A stretch of 64,000 nucleotides of DNA from Bremerella volcania (GCF_007748115.1 NZ_CP036289.1:1302001-1366000), one strand, 5' to 3'; counted from the first letter of the stretch, positions 42,749-57,126 are shown. The notes: a model not told the origin generated them from the letters alone. A program made the numbers and translations.

Positions 42749-43224
42749 CGATCTTCGAGCCCAGAAATGCTACCCAGGGCACGATCCGGGTTTTCCAGAA
42801 ACGAAGTCAATAAGATCTGCGCCGACAACATATCCAAACGTGCTTTGCGGCGTTTCTTCGTCAGCCCGGCCTCTTGCAGCAACTCTTTTGCCACGCTGGT
42901 GGTGAAGCGTTCGTCGTAGTACGTCACCGGTACGTTCGTCGTCTCGTACAGCCACTTGCCGAATTGGCGTGCTTCGTACGATTTCTGACTCTCGTCGCCG
43001 CTCATATGAACCGGCAAGCCTACGACAAAGAGAACGATGCGTTCCAACTCAGCGAGTTCTTTGAAGTACTGGGCATCTTTCGAGGGACTGCGGCGGTTGT
43101 AGTTTTCCAAAGGGCTGCATAGAACCCGGTCGGGGTCGGTGATGGCAACGCCGATGCGAACCGTGCCATAGTCGACTGCCGCGATACGTCCTTTTTCGGG
43201 GATCTCAGGGATCTGGTTGCTCAT
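42745..43224 (-). CDS. ruvX: Holliday junction resolvase-like RuvX/YqgF
   Basis: The 159-residue protein has the RNase H-like fold with DYGTVRIGVAITDP near residue 18, FVVGLPVHMSGDES near 66, DERFTTSVAKELL near 105 and LDMLSAQILL near 137, supplying acidic catalytic residues. The family acts in 16S rRNA 5' end processing and was first proposed as a Holliday junction resolvase. It starts 12 bases after the manC stop, so it may share the nucleotide-sugar transcript. Confidence 0.93.
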   Translation of the reverse strand: MSNQIPEIPEKGRIAAVDYGTVRIGVAITDPDRVLCSPLENYNRRSPSKDAQYFKELAELERIVLFVVGLPVHMSGDESQKSYEARQFGKWLYETTNVPVTYYDERFTTSVAKELLQEAGLTKKRRKARLDMLSAQILLTSFLENPDRALGSISGLEDR

Positions 43225-43236
43225 GATGGCGGACCT

Positions 43237-44313
43237 TTATAGAAGGTGCCGCAGTCCTCCCTCTTCCAGTTTTTTGACGACCTTGCGGATGTCTTCTTCG
43301 CGTGACTTGTCGGCAACCAACGTGGCATCCGGAGTGTGGACGATAATCAACTGCTGGGCGCCCAGCGTGACGATCAGGTGCCCCTCTTCTCCGCGAACGA
43401 TGCAGCCGTTCGAGTCAATCGCCAGAACGTCCCCCAGGTGCGTGTTGCCACTTTCGTCCTGTCCATGCAGGCGAGCCATGCTTTGCCAGTTGCCGACGTC
43501 GTCCCAGTTGAAGGGGGCTTCAACGACGACGATCTCGTCATGATGCTCCATCACCGCGTAGTCGATCGACTTGCCTTGGATGGCACCGAACTCTTTGTCG
43601 AATACTTCGTCTTGCTTGTCAGTGCCCCAACTGTCGGCGATCGCTTGCAGGTGAGCGAACATCTCAGGCTCGTTCTTCTTCAGGGCATCAAGAACGGTTT
43701 TGGCTTTCCAGATGAAGATGCCTGCGTTCCAGTAGAAGTTGCCTGACTCGAAGTATTCCTGGGCGATTTTGCCTTTGGGCTTCTCGCGGAAACGCACGAC
43801 GTTGAAGGCCTTGATCAAGGTCGAGGGGAGCGGCGTACCACGTTCGATGTAGCCGAATGTTTCGGCCGCGTAGGTAGGAGGAATGCCAAACGTGATGATT
43901 CGTTCCGGCTTCGCATCGACCAGTGCCACGGCCGCCTCAATCGCCTCGCGAAAGACTGATTCGGGCGAGATCACATGGTCTGACGGCATGACCACCATCG
44001 TGCCTTCGGGATCGTTTTTTTGCACCAGAAGTGCGGCCAGGCCGATGCAAGGTGCCGTGTCCCGTTTATGGGGTTCACCCACGATCGAGTTCTTCGGCAC
44101 TTTGGGAAGCTGCTCGGCGATCGGCTCGATCAGGTGCTTGGCCGTGAAGATGTAAAGCTGCTCACTGGGTACAAGGTCCCCCAGGCGATTGCAGGTTGCC
44201 TGGATCATGGAAGCTTCGCCCGTCATCCGCAGCAATTGCTTGGGTTGTTGGTTTCGACTGGCAGGCCAGAAACGCGTGCCGGATCCTCCGGCCATGATAA
44301 TCGCGTGCAACAT
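43237..44313 (-). CDS. manC: Mannose-1-phosphate guanylyltransferase
   Basis: The 358-residue enzyme makes GDP-mannose from mannose-1-phosphate and GTP. It starts MLHAIIMAGGSGTRFWPASR with the nucleotide-binding signature, and has VVMPSDHVISPES near 100 and FREKPKG near 175, with the usual lysine. GNFYWNAGIFIWKA follows. The frame lacks the C-terminal isomerase domain of bifunctional enzymes. An open frame 27 codons longer exists but AAGGAA just before this ATG favours it. It starts ten bases after the UDP-sugar pyrophosphorylase stop. Confidence 0.93.
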   Translation of the reverse strand: MLHAIIMAGGSGTRFWPASRNQQPKQLLRMTGEASMIQATCNRLGDLVPSEQLYIFTAKHLIEPIAEQLPKVPKNSIVGEPHKRDTAPCIGLAALLVQKNDPEGTMVVMPSDHVISPESVFREAIEAAVALVDAKPERIITFGIPPTYAAETFGYIERGTPLPSTLIKAFNVVRFREKPKGKIAQEYFESGNFYWNAGIFIWKAKTVLDALKKNEPEMFAHLQAIADSWGTDKQDEVFDKEFGAIQGKSIDYAVMEHHDEIVVVEAPFNWDDVGNWQSMARLHGQDESGNTHLGDVLAIDSNGCIVRGEEGHLIVTLGAQQLIIVHTPDATLVADKSREEDIRKVVKKLEEGGLRHLL

Positions 44314-44323
44314 GGTGCTTTCC

Positions 44324-45721
44324 TTAGTCGTTGATGTAGTCGGCCTGGGCCAGGTCCGGCTTGGCTTCCAGCTTTTGCTTGAGTTGTTCGGCATCGAGGG
44401 CAGTCAGCGGGCTGATCTCTATTTTACGGTCTTCAGCACACTCGACGCCACATTGGATGAGCCATGAGCGGTAAACTGCACATAACGCATCTTTCGCGGC
44501 TTGGGGTGTATCGGATGGGGCCCCGTCGGCATTCTTCACCGGTGCGAATCGAAGTGCTGGATCGACTTCCACCACCATCGGATTCTGGGCTTGAGGGAGA
44601 AGATCAAAGATGAACCGCTCGAACTTGATCGCGTTGGGCGACTCGGGGGCGATGGTATCGCCGGCGGGGCTGACGTAAGGAACCTTCTTGATTGCCTTGT
44701 GCCACGGCAAGCTGCCTGCTTGCGTCGACATCCGCTGGAGGAACGATTTCTTTACGCCGTGCACGGCAATGTTGCCGGCCCAGTGTTTCAGGGTGCCGTC
44801 CTCAATCTTTTCAGCGGCCTGTTCGGCGGGAAGCTCGCTGTATTCAACCAGTTGTAGCTGTCCGTCGAGTTCGGCCAGGATGCCGAGTTTCTCTTCCGGC
44901 AGGATCTTGGCGACGACCTGCGTCGACATCTCACTGTCGGCCTGGTGGTGCAGGCCGAGGAATTCCGGTTCGCAGACGTCCGCCAGTGGATTGTCGACCT
45001 GGAAGTAGTAGATCTGCTCGATGCCGCGACGATTCATGTCTTCCAGGCAGCCGCTCTTGACCAAAGCGGCCAGCATCCCGCCGTGACCATCGGGGCTCAG
45101 CGCCAGTTGATCGGGCTCGGCGAGCAATAACTGCTTGGTTTCCTTATCGATCGCGGGCATGGTGCCTTGGCAGAAGATATACAGATCTTCCTTGGCCAAG
45201 CCGAAGCGGTCGTGCTGCTCCAGGAACTCGATCGTTTCGTCGTGCGTGGCCGGGCTGGTCATCAAGTACAGCGGGATCGCTTGGCCATAGCGGCGGCTGC
45301 GGGCTACGATCTTTTCCAGGTGGATCTGAAAGAGCGTGTTGCCTGAGACCGGACCGACGGGGAACATCCCTTTGGGGTGATCGAATCCCAGGCGAGATCC
45401 TTGTCCGCCGGCCACCAGCAGAGCGGCGACCTTCCCTTCACGTAGAAGCTGCTCACCAACTTCGCGTGCCGCCGCGACTTTGCTGGGATTGTCCTGGTCT
45501 TTCAGACGCACGGCCTTGGGAGGCTGCAACTTGGTGTAGTCTCGCGGGGCCTCTTCTGAACCCGATTCGCCCGCCAGTTCGGCCAGTTCTTTCAAATCGA
45601 CTTGCTCGAGTTGGGCGGCCAGTTTCTGGGCGATCCCTTCTTCACAAACTGCCAGGTATTGGGCCATTTCCGTTTGGCCGGCGTCGTTGAGTTGTTTGAC
45701 AAGTTCCTGCTGCGACGACAT
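44324..45721 (-). CDS. UDP-sugar pyrophosphorylase (UDPGP family)
   Basis: The 465-residue enzyme is of the eukaryote-like UDPGP type, which in other organisms makes UDP-GlcNAc or UDP-glucose. The nucleotide loop reads VAGGQGSRLGFDHPKGMFPV near residue 100, followed by the uridine block and LALSPDGHGGML near 205 and YFQVDNPLADVCEPEFLG near 240. The PHxG-like pattern QG is kept. GGAG lies seven bases before the ATG. Its substrate, glucose-1-phosphate or GlcNAc-1-phosphate, is not certain. The manC gene follows, supporting a role in surface glycan precursors. Confidence 0.85.
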   Translation of the reverse strand: MSSQQELVKQLNDAGQTEMAQYLAVCEEGIAQKLAAQLEQVDLKELAELAGESGSEEAPRDYTKLQPPKAVRLKDQDNPSKVAAAREVGEQLLREGKVAALLVAGGQGSRLGFDHPKGMFPVGPVSGNTLFQIHLEKIVARSRRYGQAIPLYLMTSPATHDETIEFLEQHDRFGLAKEDLYIFCQGTMPAIDKETKQLLLAEPDQLALSPDGHGGMLAALVKSGCLEDMNRRGIEQIYYFQVDNPLADVCEPEFLGLHHQADSEMSTQVVAKILPEEKLGILAELDGQLQLVEYSELPAEQAAEKIEDGTLKHWAGNIAVHGVKKSFLQRMSTQAGSLPWHKAIKKVPYVSPAGDTIAPESPNAIKFERFIFDLLPQAQNPMVVEVDPALRFAPVKNADGAPSDTPQAAKDALCAVYRSWLIQCGVECAEDRKIEISPLTALDAEQLKQKLEAKPDLAQADYIND

Positions 45722-45991
45722 CGTACTCTCCGATTTCACGTTAGTTCTCTAGCGTGGTGGTTGTGGCTGCACGTCATTATTGGAAACGTGCTAAGACTTA
45801 CAAGCCAAGCAGGGCATTCACCGCGCCGAAACCGCCGAGGGAGCGCATCTTCGGCGAAAACTTCCTAAAAAATTCCCGCTTTGCCCGAGCTAACCACGAA
45901 ATCTGGCCCCTCAGCAAGCGAAGTGATAGAATCCCTGCCAACCCTGACCCTTTGCTTTGGTGCCGCGACGCACGTTTCGAAGGACGCTTTC

Positions 45992-46495
45992 GTGTCACAA
46001 TTTGAAGAAGATCCATTTCGCTCTCCCGTGCCGACTCAGTCGCCTGGGTATCGTGCTCCGCCTGGCCAGGCAAACACCGGTTTGATCATCGCCGTGGCGA
46101 TCATTAACTATGTGTTTGGTGGACTTCAGGTCGGTTGCGGAGCTTGTCTGGCCATCTTCGGCGCGACATTCACACAGATGATGCAGGGCGTCATTGAGCA
46201 AGAACAGCAGATGACGCCTCAAGATATGGCTGGATTCAAGATCATGAGCGCCGTGTTCATCGGTATGGGGGTCGTGTTTGCCTTGACTGGGCTACCCACC
46301 ATCCTGGCTGGATACGGCGTGCAGTGCCAAAAAGAATGGGGACGAATTCTGACGATCGTCCTGGCAGGCATCGCGGCGCTGATGGCTGTGATGTTTCTCT
46401 TGGGCCTCAACCCGCTGGGGCTGTTCTTCGCAGGCTACGCGATCTTCACGCTGGTGGTGCTGTTGAATTCCGACAATGCCAGAGCGTTTAAGTGA
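45992..46495 (+). CDS. Hypothetical membrane protein
   Basis: The 167-residue protein uses a GTG start with GGA eight bases before. A polar proline-rich N-terminus (residues 1-28) is followed by four probable helices: about 29-50, 80-105, 118-138 and 143-160. No motif is recognised. The next gene is another four-helix protein 18 bases away and in the same direction. Confidence 0.7.
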   Translation: MSQFEEDPFRSPVPTQSPGYRAPPGQANTGLIIAVAIINYVFGGLQVGCGACLAIFGATFTQMMQGVIEQEQQMTPQDMAGFKIMSAVFIGMGVVFALTGLPTILAGYGVQCQKEWGRILTIVLAGIAALMAVMFLLGLNPLGLFFAGYAIFTLVVLLNSDNARAFK

Positions 46496-46513
46496 TGCCC
46501 TAGGGGTTTGCCA

Positions 46514-46975
46514 ATGTCTCTTGAGGACAACCTCAGAAATTTGAAGATCGATACCTCTTCGCCGTCACGACGCAAACCGCCTCGTGAGCCGCGGAAAAAG
46601 CTCACCCCTACTGCATTGCTGAATTATTCAGTAGGGGTGATAGAGTTGCTGGGTGGCATGTGGTTGTACTCTGTGGCCTATCGAGCCCATCCCCGCGTCG
46701 TTCACGATTGCACGGCCAACTTGGCAGTAGCAGAACTGTATGTTATGGGCGTCGGTGTTATGATTCGAGGCTTGGTTCTTATCGTGGCTGGCTTGGGGAT
46801 CGTTTATGGATACACATGGGGAATCATTCTGACGGTTGCCATGGCTTTGCTCTCGATCGGTGCTGGGATTCAAGCCTGCAGAGAAACGGGAGAACCACTT
46901 GCCTTTCTGCCGATTATTTACGGCTTGTTAGCACTGGTTGCCGCGGCTTGCGAGAGTCAGCGATTCTTCAAATAG
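46514..46975 (+). CDS. Hypothetical membrane protein
   Basis: The 153-residue frame starts at ATG with AGGGG eight bases before; a short basic N-terminus, then four hydrophobic segments near 38-60, 75-95, 97-118 and 130-147. It resembles the gene upstream in topology, though not closely in sequence, and the two lie as a likely operon. No function can be assigned. Confidence 0.65.
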   Translation: MSLEDNLRNLKIDTSSPSRRKPPREPRKKLTPTALLNYSVGVIELLGGMWLYSVAYRAHPRVVHDCTANLAVAELYVMGVGVMIRGLVLIVAGLGIVYGYTWGIILTVAMALLSIGAGIQACRETGEPLAFLPIIYGLLALVAAACESQRFFK

Positions 46976-46982
46976 AAAGCGA

Positions 46983-47849
46983 TCAACAGGCTGCCCGGAG
47001 CCCTCCGTTATCCGAAGTAGGGCATGTCGCCATGAACTCGAACACCGGTAACGCGTCGATGGTTGGGGCTTCGCGCAGCTTCAAGTCAAAGCGAACGCCG
47101 CTGGTCAGAATCTGGCCCGGTTTGATCTGTACGTCGGGGCCTTCCACCTGGTGAAGTTCCACGTGCGGCACGCTGGGCAGGGGAGGGCAGAAGCCGACAT
47201 GCAAATAGACGTGTCGCTGCCCGCTGACGAACTTCGCTCGGACCAGTCCGTAAACTTGTTCCTGGCCGGCCTCGGTTGCCCGGGTGAGTTGCTGGGTGAC
47301 GCCGGGCGGTAGCTCCAATGACTCTTCTTCGATCGGCTCTTCAGCGACGTGTTGGTTGTCTTCGGTTTCGACCTTCAACATCGGCTGGAGCGTCGGCGTG
47401 GCTGGGTGCTTTTCAGAGCGACTCAACGCTTCACCAATACGTTCGCCATAGAGGGTCGAAACGAAAAGTGAAAGGGTGGTCCCTTCCTGCGCCAAAATAG
47501 CAAACCAAAGCAGGAAGGTCGAGAACTCGGTCAGCGGAGCGAAGGTGACGGCTCGTGCGATCAAGACCGCCGAGACGAAGGGAACGATCGCAATCGCAGC
47601 GTGCAGGCTCGGGCCGAAGGCTTTTGGCGAAGCGGCTAACCAGCCGGAGCGAATCGACGCGCACCAGGCAGCGGTAAGCAAGACAATCGCCAGTGAGGGC
47701 CCGGCCGAGAGGAGTTCAAATTCGCCTACCGAGAGTCGTGTGCCGCAGGCAATCATGGCCGAGGTCGCTAGCAGTGCGGTTCCTCCGGCTGCCAGCGAGA
47801 GGCAAATTCCACGGAGTTCCGGAGAAACGGCGGGGTTTTGGCGTTCCAT
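46983..47849 (-). CDS. Hypothetical membrane protein with C-terminal soluble domain
   Basis: The 288-residue protein uses the start with AGGA upstream. Five hydrophobic segments lie in the first 160 residues, followed by a polar stretch with LMKVETEDNQHVAEEPIEEES-like acidic composition. A C-terminal soluble domain of about 90 residues has a beta-rich look: VYGLVRAKFVSGQRHVYLHV and RFDLKLREA. I recognise no family. It lies head-to-tail with metK. Confidence 0.65.
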   Translation of the reverse strand: MERQNPAVSPELRGICLSLAAGGTALLATSAMIACGTRLSVGEFELLSAGPSLAIVLLTAAWCASIRSGWLAASPKAFGPSLHAAIAIVPFVSAVLIARAVTFAPLTEFSTFLLWFAILAQEGTTLSLFVSTLYGERIGEALSRSEKHPATPTLQPMLKVETEDNQHVAEEPIEEESLELPPGVTQQLTRATEAGQEQVYGLVRAKFVSGQRHVYLHVGFCPPLPSVPHVELHQVEGPDVQIKPGQILTSGVRFDLKLREAPTIDALPVFEFMATCPTSDNGGLRAAC

Positions 47850-47952
47850 GCCAACACATCCTGCAAGCGGGGCGCAAACAAAAGGGTTCCTGCCACGAAG
47901 TGTGACAGGAACCCTGAATTCTCGCAATGCGGATATATGCTCGGTGGCGAAC

Positions 47953-49128
<1,176 letters not shown>

Positions 49129-49352
49129 CGATAGATTCTCCTGAGATACGATGCTGCGCCAGTGCGCGGGGAGGAATGGTACCACCAACACATGGCCCCA
49201 GCCTGTTGGCGAATAGGGCATTATAGGGATAAGAGAAGAAGACGAACAACCGGGTAAATAAGCCGAAAATGACTTACAAGGCGGAATTCTCGCGGTCAGG
49301 GATCAGATTCGCATAGCGCACTGGGTTACAGTCGGCCTCAGGGAACGTAACG

Positions 49353-50666
49353 TCAAGCGGCCGTGCGGAATTTGACGATCTTGGGCGGATCGAGAAGTGG
49401 CTTCAGGCCATGGATCGTGCGCGCCGTCGCGCCTTGCTGGGCCAGAACGACTTCTCTGGCCCGCTTTCCTTGCTGCTGCCGCCAAGTAGTGTCGAGGGAA
49501 GCCTTTACGACGAACGCCGCCAGGCTCTCGGCGTCGTGGACGACCGTCAGGCTATCGGCTGCCTCGAGGCGCTCGACCACGTCTTTGAAGTTCCAGGTGT
49601 TGGGCCCCACGGCAACGGCGGCGCCATAGGCGGCTGGCTCAATCATGTTTTGTCCACCGCGATTGCCCAGACTGCCACCCACAAACGCGATGTCCGCGGC
49701 TCCCCACCAGGCGGAAAGCTCGCCGACGCTATCGACGAGCAGGATGTTGCCATTGCCGCAACGTTCCGCGGTAAGTTGACTGCGGCGCTGAAAGGGCACG
49801 TTTTGCGATTGAAGGTACGTCGCGACTTCGTCGAAGCGATGCGGATGTCGTGGAACGAGCAATAGTTTCAAGCTCGGCACTTGCTTTTGGGCCGCTTGGA
49901 ACGCTTCCAGAATGATTATTTCTTCGCCGTTTTGAGTACTGCCGGCCAGCCAGACGATATCGTCTTTGGCCAGACCCGCAAGCTGACCAAAGGCCTGGGT
50001 TTGGGGGTTCTGGCGATCGGGCGTGATGCCGTCAAACTTGATCGAGCCGGTCACTTGGACCTTGTCGGGATTGGCTCCCAGGTCGATGAACCGGGCCGCA
50101 TAGGTTTCATCCTGGGCACCGATCCAGTCCAGCTGTTGCAGCAAGGCACCGACGAGAAAACGGATGCGGCGATAACCGCGATGGCTCTTCTCGCTCAAGC
50201 GGCCATTCACCACGCCGATCTTGGCATCGTGTCGATCGGCAAAGCGAACCAGGTTCGGCCAAAGTTCCAACTCCGCGAGGAGCACCGCGTCTGGCTGGAT
50301 ACGCCGATAGGCACGGTGGATCGCCCACGAGAAATCGAGCGGTGCGTAACTGACCGTATGCTGGGCGTACTTGGTCAGGGCCAGTTCGTGCCCGGCCTTG
50401 GTGGTCGTGGTGATGTGAAAGGTGACGCCGGGATAGGCTTGCTGAAGCTCTTTAATCAAGGGAGCAAGCAGGTTGACTTCCCCCACGCTGACCGCGTGCA
50501 GCCAGAGATGCTGCGAGGTGCCCTCCGGCCGAGAGGGAACGCTTCCGAGGAACTTTTCCGCGAACCCTTCGCGGTACTTACCCTTGGTCACGGCAGCCCA
50601 CAGTAAGAACGGGCTGGCGACGGTGACCAGGGCCAGGTAGACGAAGTTGAGTAGCCAGGTGAACAT
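49353..50666 (-). CDS. waaA: 3-deoxy-D-manno-octulosonic-acid transferase
   Basis: The 437-residue membrane-bound GT30 enzyme adds KDO to lipid A precursors, so this organism probably makes lipopolysaccharide. The N-terminal anchor MFTWLLNFVYLALVTVASPF precedes the N-terminal glycosyltransferase fold with WLHAVSVGEVNLL near 55. SIKFDGITPD, LAGSTQNGEE and the CMP-KDO binding FVGGSLGNRGGQNMIEPAAYGA blocks follow. The upstream extension is not coded with a good start. It lies downstream of secA on the same strand. Confidence 0.93.
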   Translation of the reverse strand: MFTWLLNFVYLALVTVASPFLLWAAVTKGKYREGFAEKFLGSVPSRPEGTSQHLWLHAVSVGEVNLLAPLIKELQQAYPGVTFHITTTTKAGHELALTKYAQHTVSYAPLDFSWAIHRAYRRIQPDAVLLAELELWPNLVRFADRHDAKIGVVNGRLSEKSHRGYRRIRFLVGALLQQLDWIGAQDETYAARFIDLGANPDKVQVTGSIKFDGITPDRQNPQTQAFGQLAGLAKDDIVWLAGSTQNGEEIIILEAFQAAQKQVPSLKLLLVPRHPHRFDEVATYLQSQNVPFQRRSQLTAERCGNGNILLVDSVGELSAWWGAADIAFVGGSLGNRGGQNMIEPAAYGAAVAVGPNTWNFKDVVERLEAADSLTVVHDAESLAAFVVKASLDTTWRQQQGKRAREVVLAQQGATARTIHGLKPLLDPPKIVKFRTAA

Positions 50667-50737
50667 GGGATCCGTCCCGGAGTTGCTACTAGCGGTATGC
50701 TTCCTCGCGCCCGGCGGCGCGAGGAAAGCTGGCGAGT

Positions 50738-54445
<3,708 letters not shown>

Positions 54446-54889
54446 CGCTGAATATCACCTGGGGGCAGGGGCGTATCAAAAGCACTAGTTGCGGCGAAAC
54501 AAGACCTTATTTGTAGACACCGCCACAACTTAAGCGTGCGCGCAAACCCTTCCCATCTCGTAGATTATAGGGATTACTCAAGGGGGTCAACCGCGATTGA
54601 GCATGCACCGATCGCCGACTCCGCTATCATGGTATTCGATACCGGCACCGTTTCCCTTGCCCAGCTAGCGTAGATTCCGTGAAGATTCTCACGATGTTAG
54701 GACCAGTCAGCCAGCAAGGTAAGTCGATGGTTGCCGCAAGATAACGCTTGTGGCTCGCTTCCGCCTGTTAGAAGCGTTTTCCTGCCAAGAGGTTACGCGC
54801 GAGGTGGTTTCGCTCGTCTGGCGGGGGTTGCATCGGCTCTCCCCATTTGCGATTCTCAGGCCAGGAAAAAGAGACCAGAAAGAGGAAGA
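54446..54889. other. Divergent intergenic region between secA and the MBL-fold gene
   Basis: This 444-base region should contain both promoters. I found no strong -35/-10 pair and no structured element. A short frame at 54731-54889 is in frame with the MBL gene but its residues are unlike the family. Confidence 0.4.
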
Positions 54890-55723
54890 ATGAGCCAGTC
54901 CCCCCCGCCCAAGCCAGCGAAGAAGAATATCGTCTCGCGGGACATTCGCGGGAAGCTTCTTTTTCTGGGGACAGGTACCTCAATGGGGGTGCCGGTGGTG
55001 GGCTGTGGCTGCGGCGTCTGCCAAAGCACCAATCCCAAGAACAAGCGAACGCGGTGCAGCGTCATCTTCGGCCTGCCGGAGGGGAACCTGCTGATCGATA
55101 CTCCGCCTGACTTGCGGACGCAGCTGCTGGCCAATGGAATCGGCATCATCCATGCCGTGGCATTCACGCATAGCCACGCCGATCATCTGTTCGGATTGGA
55201 CGACATCCGGCTCTTTCAGTTCTACATCGGCCACGCCGTTCCGATCTACTGCGAACCCAACGTCGACGCCAAGATTCGCAAGGTGTACGACTACGCGTTC
55301 AGCACCGAGGTCCAAACCCATGTCGGCTCTCGGCCGGCATTAGACATGAAACTGATCGGACTGGATCCGTTCGAAGTGCTCGGAGCAACGGTCACGCCGA
55401 TCCGCCTGCAGCACGGGCCCCGCTTTGAAGTCCTGGGCTTTCGCGTCGGCAACGTTGCCTACTGCACCGATGTGAATCACATCCCTGACGAAAGCTGGGG
55501 GAAGCTGGAAGGACTGGACGTGCTGGTCCTGGATGCCCTACGGCCAGAACCTCATCCGACCCACTTTTCTCTGGAAGAGGCCGTCGAGGTGGCGAAAAAG
55601 GTGGGTGCCAAACAGACTTACTTCACGCACATTGCTTGTAAGCTGGAGCATGAGCAAACCAACGCGTCGCTGCCGGATGGGATGGAACTGGCCTACGATG
55701 GGCTGGAGTTGCCGCTGACGTAG
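54890..55723 (+). CDS. Metallo-beta-lactamase-fold phosphodiesterase, PhnP-like
   Basis: The 277-residue protein begins with GKLLFLGTGTSMGVPVVGC and CGCGVCQS. The first cysteines CGCxxC form a structural zinc site seen in PhnP. The metal site reads THSHADHLFGLDD near residue 95, with more histidines in CTDVNHIPDE, DALRPEPHPTHFS and YFTHIACKLEH. It probably hydrolyses a cyclic or other phosphodiester. GAGG precedes the ATG and a longer frame is not used. Confidence 0.88.
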   Translation: MSQSPPPKPAKKNIVSRDIRGKLLFLGTGTSMGVPVVGCGCGVCQSTNPKNKRTRCSVIFGLPEGNLLIDTPPDLRTQLLANGIGIIHAVAFTHSHADHLFGLDDIRLFQFYIGHAVPIYCEPNVDAKIRKVYDYAFSTEVQTHVGSRPALDMKLIGLDPFEVLGATVTPIRLQHGPRFEVLGFRVGNVAYCTDVNHIPDESWGKLEGLDVLVLDALRPEPHPTHFSLEEAVEVAKKVGAKQTYFTHIACKLEHEQTNASLPDGMELAYDGLELPLT

Positions 55724-55948
55724 CTAGGGAAGGAATCGTTTTTTGAAGTTTAGCAAATCTTCTGGGGGAAGACTCATTTCAGGCGAGACGATTCCACCAA
55801 GATCGTCTCCACACTGCATCGACTGAGGACGAATTAAAAAGGCAGGTGGAATATCTTGTTCATTGTCAGCACATGCTTCGTTGGGGCTGTTGGATGGCTT
55901 GTCCTCATTTGAGGATTCGTCGCCGTTGTGGTTCTCTTTAGAAGACAT
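55724..55948 (-). CDS. Small acidic protein, RPQ-motif family, member A
   Basis: The 74-residue protein has a polar, Asp/Ser/Asn/Glu-rich first half and then FLIRPQSMQCGDDLGG, followed by a longer C-terminal tail ending FKKRFLP. GGAG lies nine bases before the ATG. The four small ORFs in this region share an (I/V)RPQ motif near the C-terminus. No signal peptide or membrane helix is present. I recognise no family. It lies 42 bases after member B on the same strand. Confidence 0.6.
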   Translation of the reverse strand: MSSKENHNGDESSNEDKPSNSPNEACADNEQDIPPAFLIRPQSMQCGDDLGGIVSPEMSLPPEDLLNFKKRFLP

Positions 55949-55990
55949 CTTTTTCGCTCCATCGATAGGCTAGCGGGGCAAGCACTGTTC

Positions 55991-56137
55991 TTAGGGCTTC
56001 TTATCATGACCCGTGTTATGAATGATCTGCGGTCGAACTAGTTCAGACGGTGGTTGTTCCGCACGCAAGATTTCCGGTTGCTTTGAATTTTCTTCCGATG
56101 TCTGACTTTTCGCATCGTTAGAATTATCTTGATCCAT
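55991..56137 (-). CDS. Small acidic protein, RPQ-motif family, member B
   Basis: This ORF is too short for the usual cut-off: about 48 residues, beginning MDQDNSNDAKSQTSEENS and ending PSELVRPQIIHNTGHDKKP. AGGAGGGG lies seven bases before the ATG, a strong site shared with member D. The composition is like member A. My reading of the exact number of bases around 56035-56045 is uncertain by one, and the frame holds only if the family-consistent reading is right. Confidence 0.5.
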   Translation of the reverse strand: MDQDNSNDAKSQTSEENSKQPEILRAEQPPSELVRPQIIHNTGHDKKP

Positions 56138-56320
56138 GTAAGCCCCTCCTAGGTGACCATTGATGACACAATTGTGGAAAGAATTCTGCGAGAGTACAAC
56201 ATCTTATGCTTGCGTTTTGAGGCGGATTGATTAGTAGCATAGCACCTCGCGTTCTGGCAATCGTTTGTTTTTAACGATATTTAGGCGAATGCTTGACTGT
56301 TCTGCCTGGGATTGGTAACG

Positions 56321-57052
56321 ATGCGAAATATGAGTACGGTTTGCCGAAGCGAGGCCGATAGGTTCTTTCGCTGGGTTAAGGCAAACCTGTTAGCGGATTT
56401 GGCTCTTCGTCAATTTATATACGACGATTCGATTGATCAACACGATGATCATGTTGCTGCCGAGAAATCGTTAACTGAGTTCCGCATACCCGTTGAGCAC
56501 TCGACTACGCGCTATACGTGGGTAGTTCAATATGCGAAAGATATGTATCAGCAATTGAACAGAGTTGATGAGCAACTTGATTCTAAGGCCGATTCAATAA
56601 TACGCTACCTTGGTGGAGGAGCATCGTTGATAACTGGAGGGATCTTATTCACGGCGAGCCAAGGTAGTTTTAGTGCTCCAGTAGTGATATCAGCTCTGAT
56701 TCCGATCGGATGCGCGATTTTTGCCATGGCCGTGGCTGTTCGGGCAAGGCGTCCAACCCAAAGCAAGTTGCCGCCGACGATCGATGGCGCTTTTAAATAT
56801 GCTAATTATTACGATGAGAAGTCTGATGCAGAGGGGGATGGATCGCTGTTGCCGTCGGAAGTCTATTTCGCAATGCAATGGCATTTGACATGTGCCGGCC
56901 TACGCATCCGAACTGAGATGAAGGCACGTTTTGTTCGAGTTGCAATAAACTTCTATATGCTTGCGGTCTGCTCCCTGCTGCTCCCTCTGGTTGTGATTGG
57001 TTTAGAAGTTATTTGGCATTGGGCGTTTGGCACTGGAATTCCCGCGCGCTGA
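56321..57052 (+). CDS. Hypothetical membrane protein between RPQ-family ORFs
   Basis: The 243-residue protein has a polar N-terminal helical domain of about 90 residues ending DEQLDSKADSIIRYLGGG. Two close hydrophobic helices follow at about 95-115 and 121-142. A polar middle, with SLLPSEVYFAMQWHLTCAGL, precedes a third helix near 212-236. The layout has some likeness to small two-helix effector proteins seen in defence systems, but no family motif is recognised. It faces away from the RPQ ORF B and towards ORF C. Confidence 0.65.
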   Translation: MRNMSTVCRSEADRFFRWVKANLLADLALRQFIYDDSIDQHDDHVAAEKSLTEFRIPVEHSTTRYTWVVQYAKDMYQQLNRVDEQLDSKADSIIRYLGGGASLITGGILFTASQGSFSAPVVISALIPIGCAIFAMAVAVRARRPTQSKLPPTIDGAFKYANYYDEKSDAEGDGSLLPSEVYFAMQWHLTCAGLRIRTEMKARFVRVAINFYMLAVCSLLLPLVVIGLEVIWHWAFGTGIPAR

Positions 57053-57126
57053 TAGAAAAGTGAGCATGAATGCGAAAACACTTCAGTTCAAGTTATGTAG
57101 ATGCCATAAATGTTGATGGTGGTAAG

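Noticed and set aside
49129-49352. Possible SAM riboswitch before metK
   Set aside because: No aptamer consensus or expression platform hairpin was seen.
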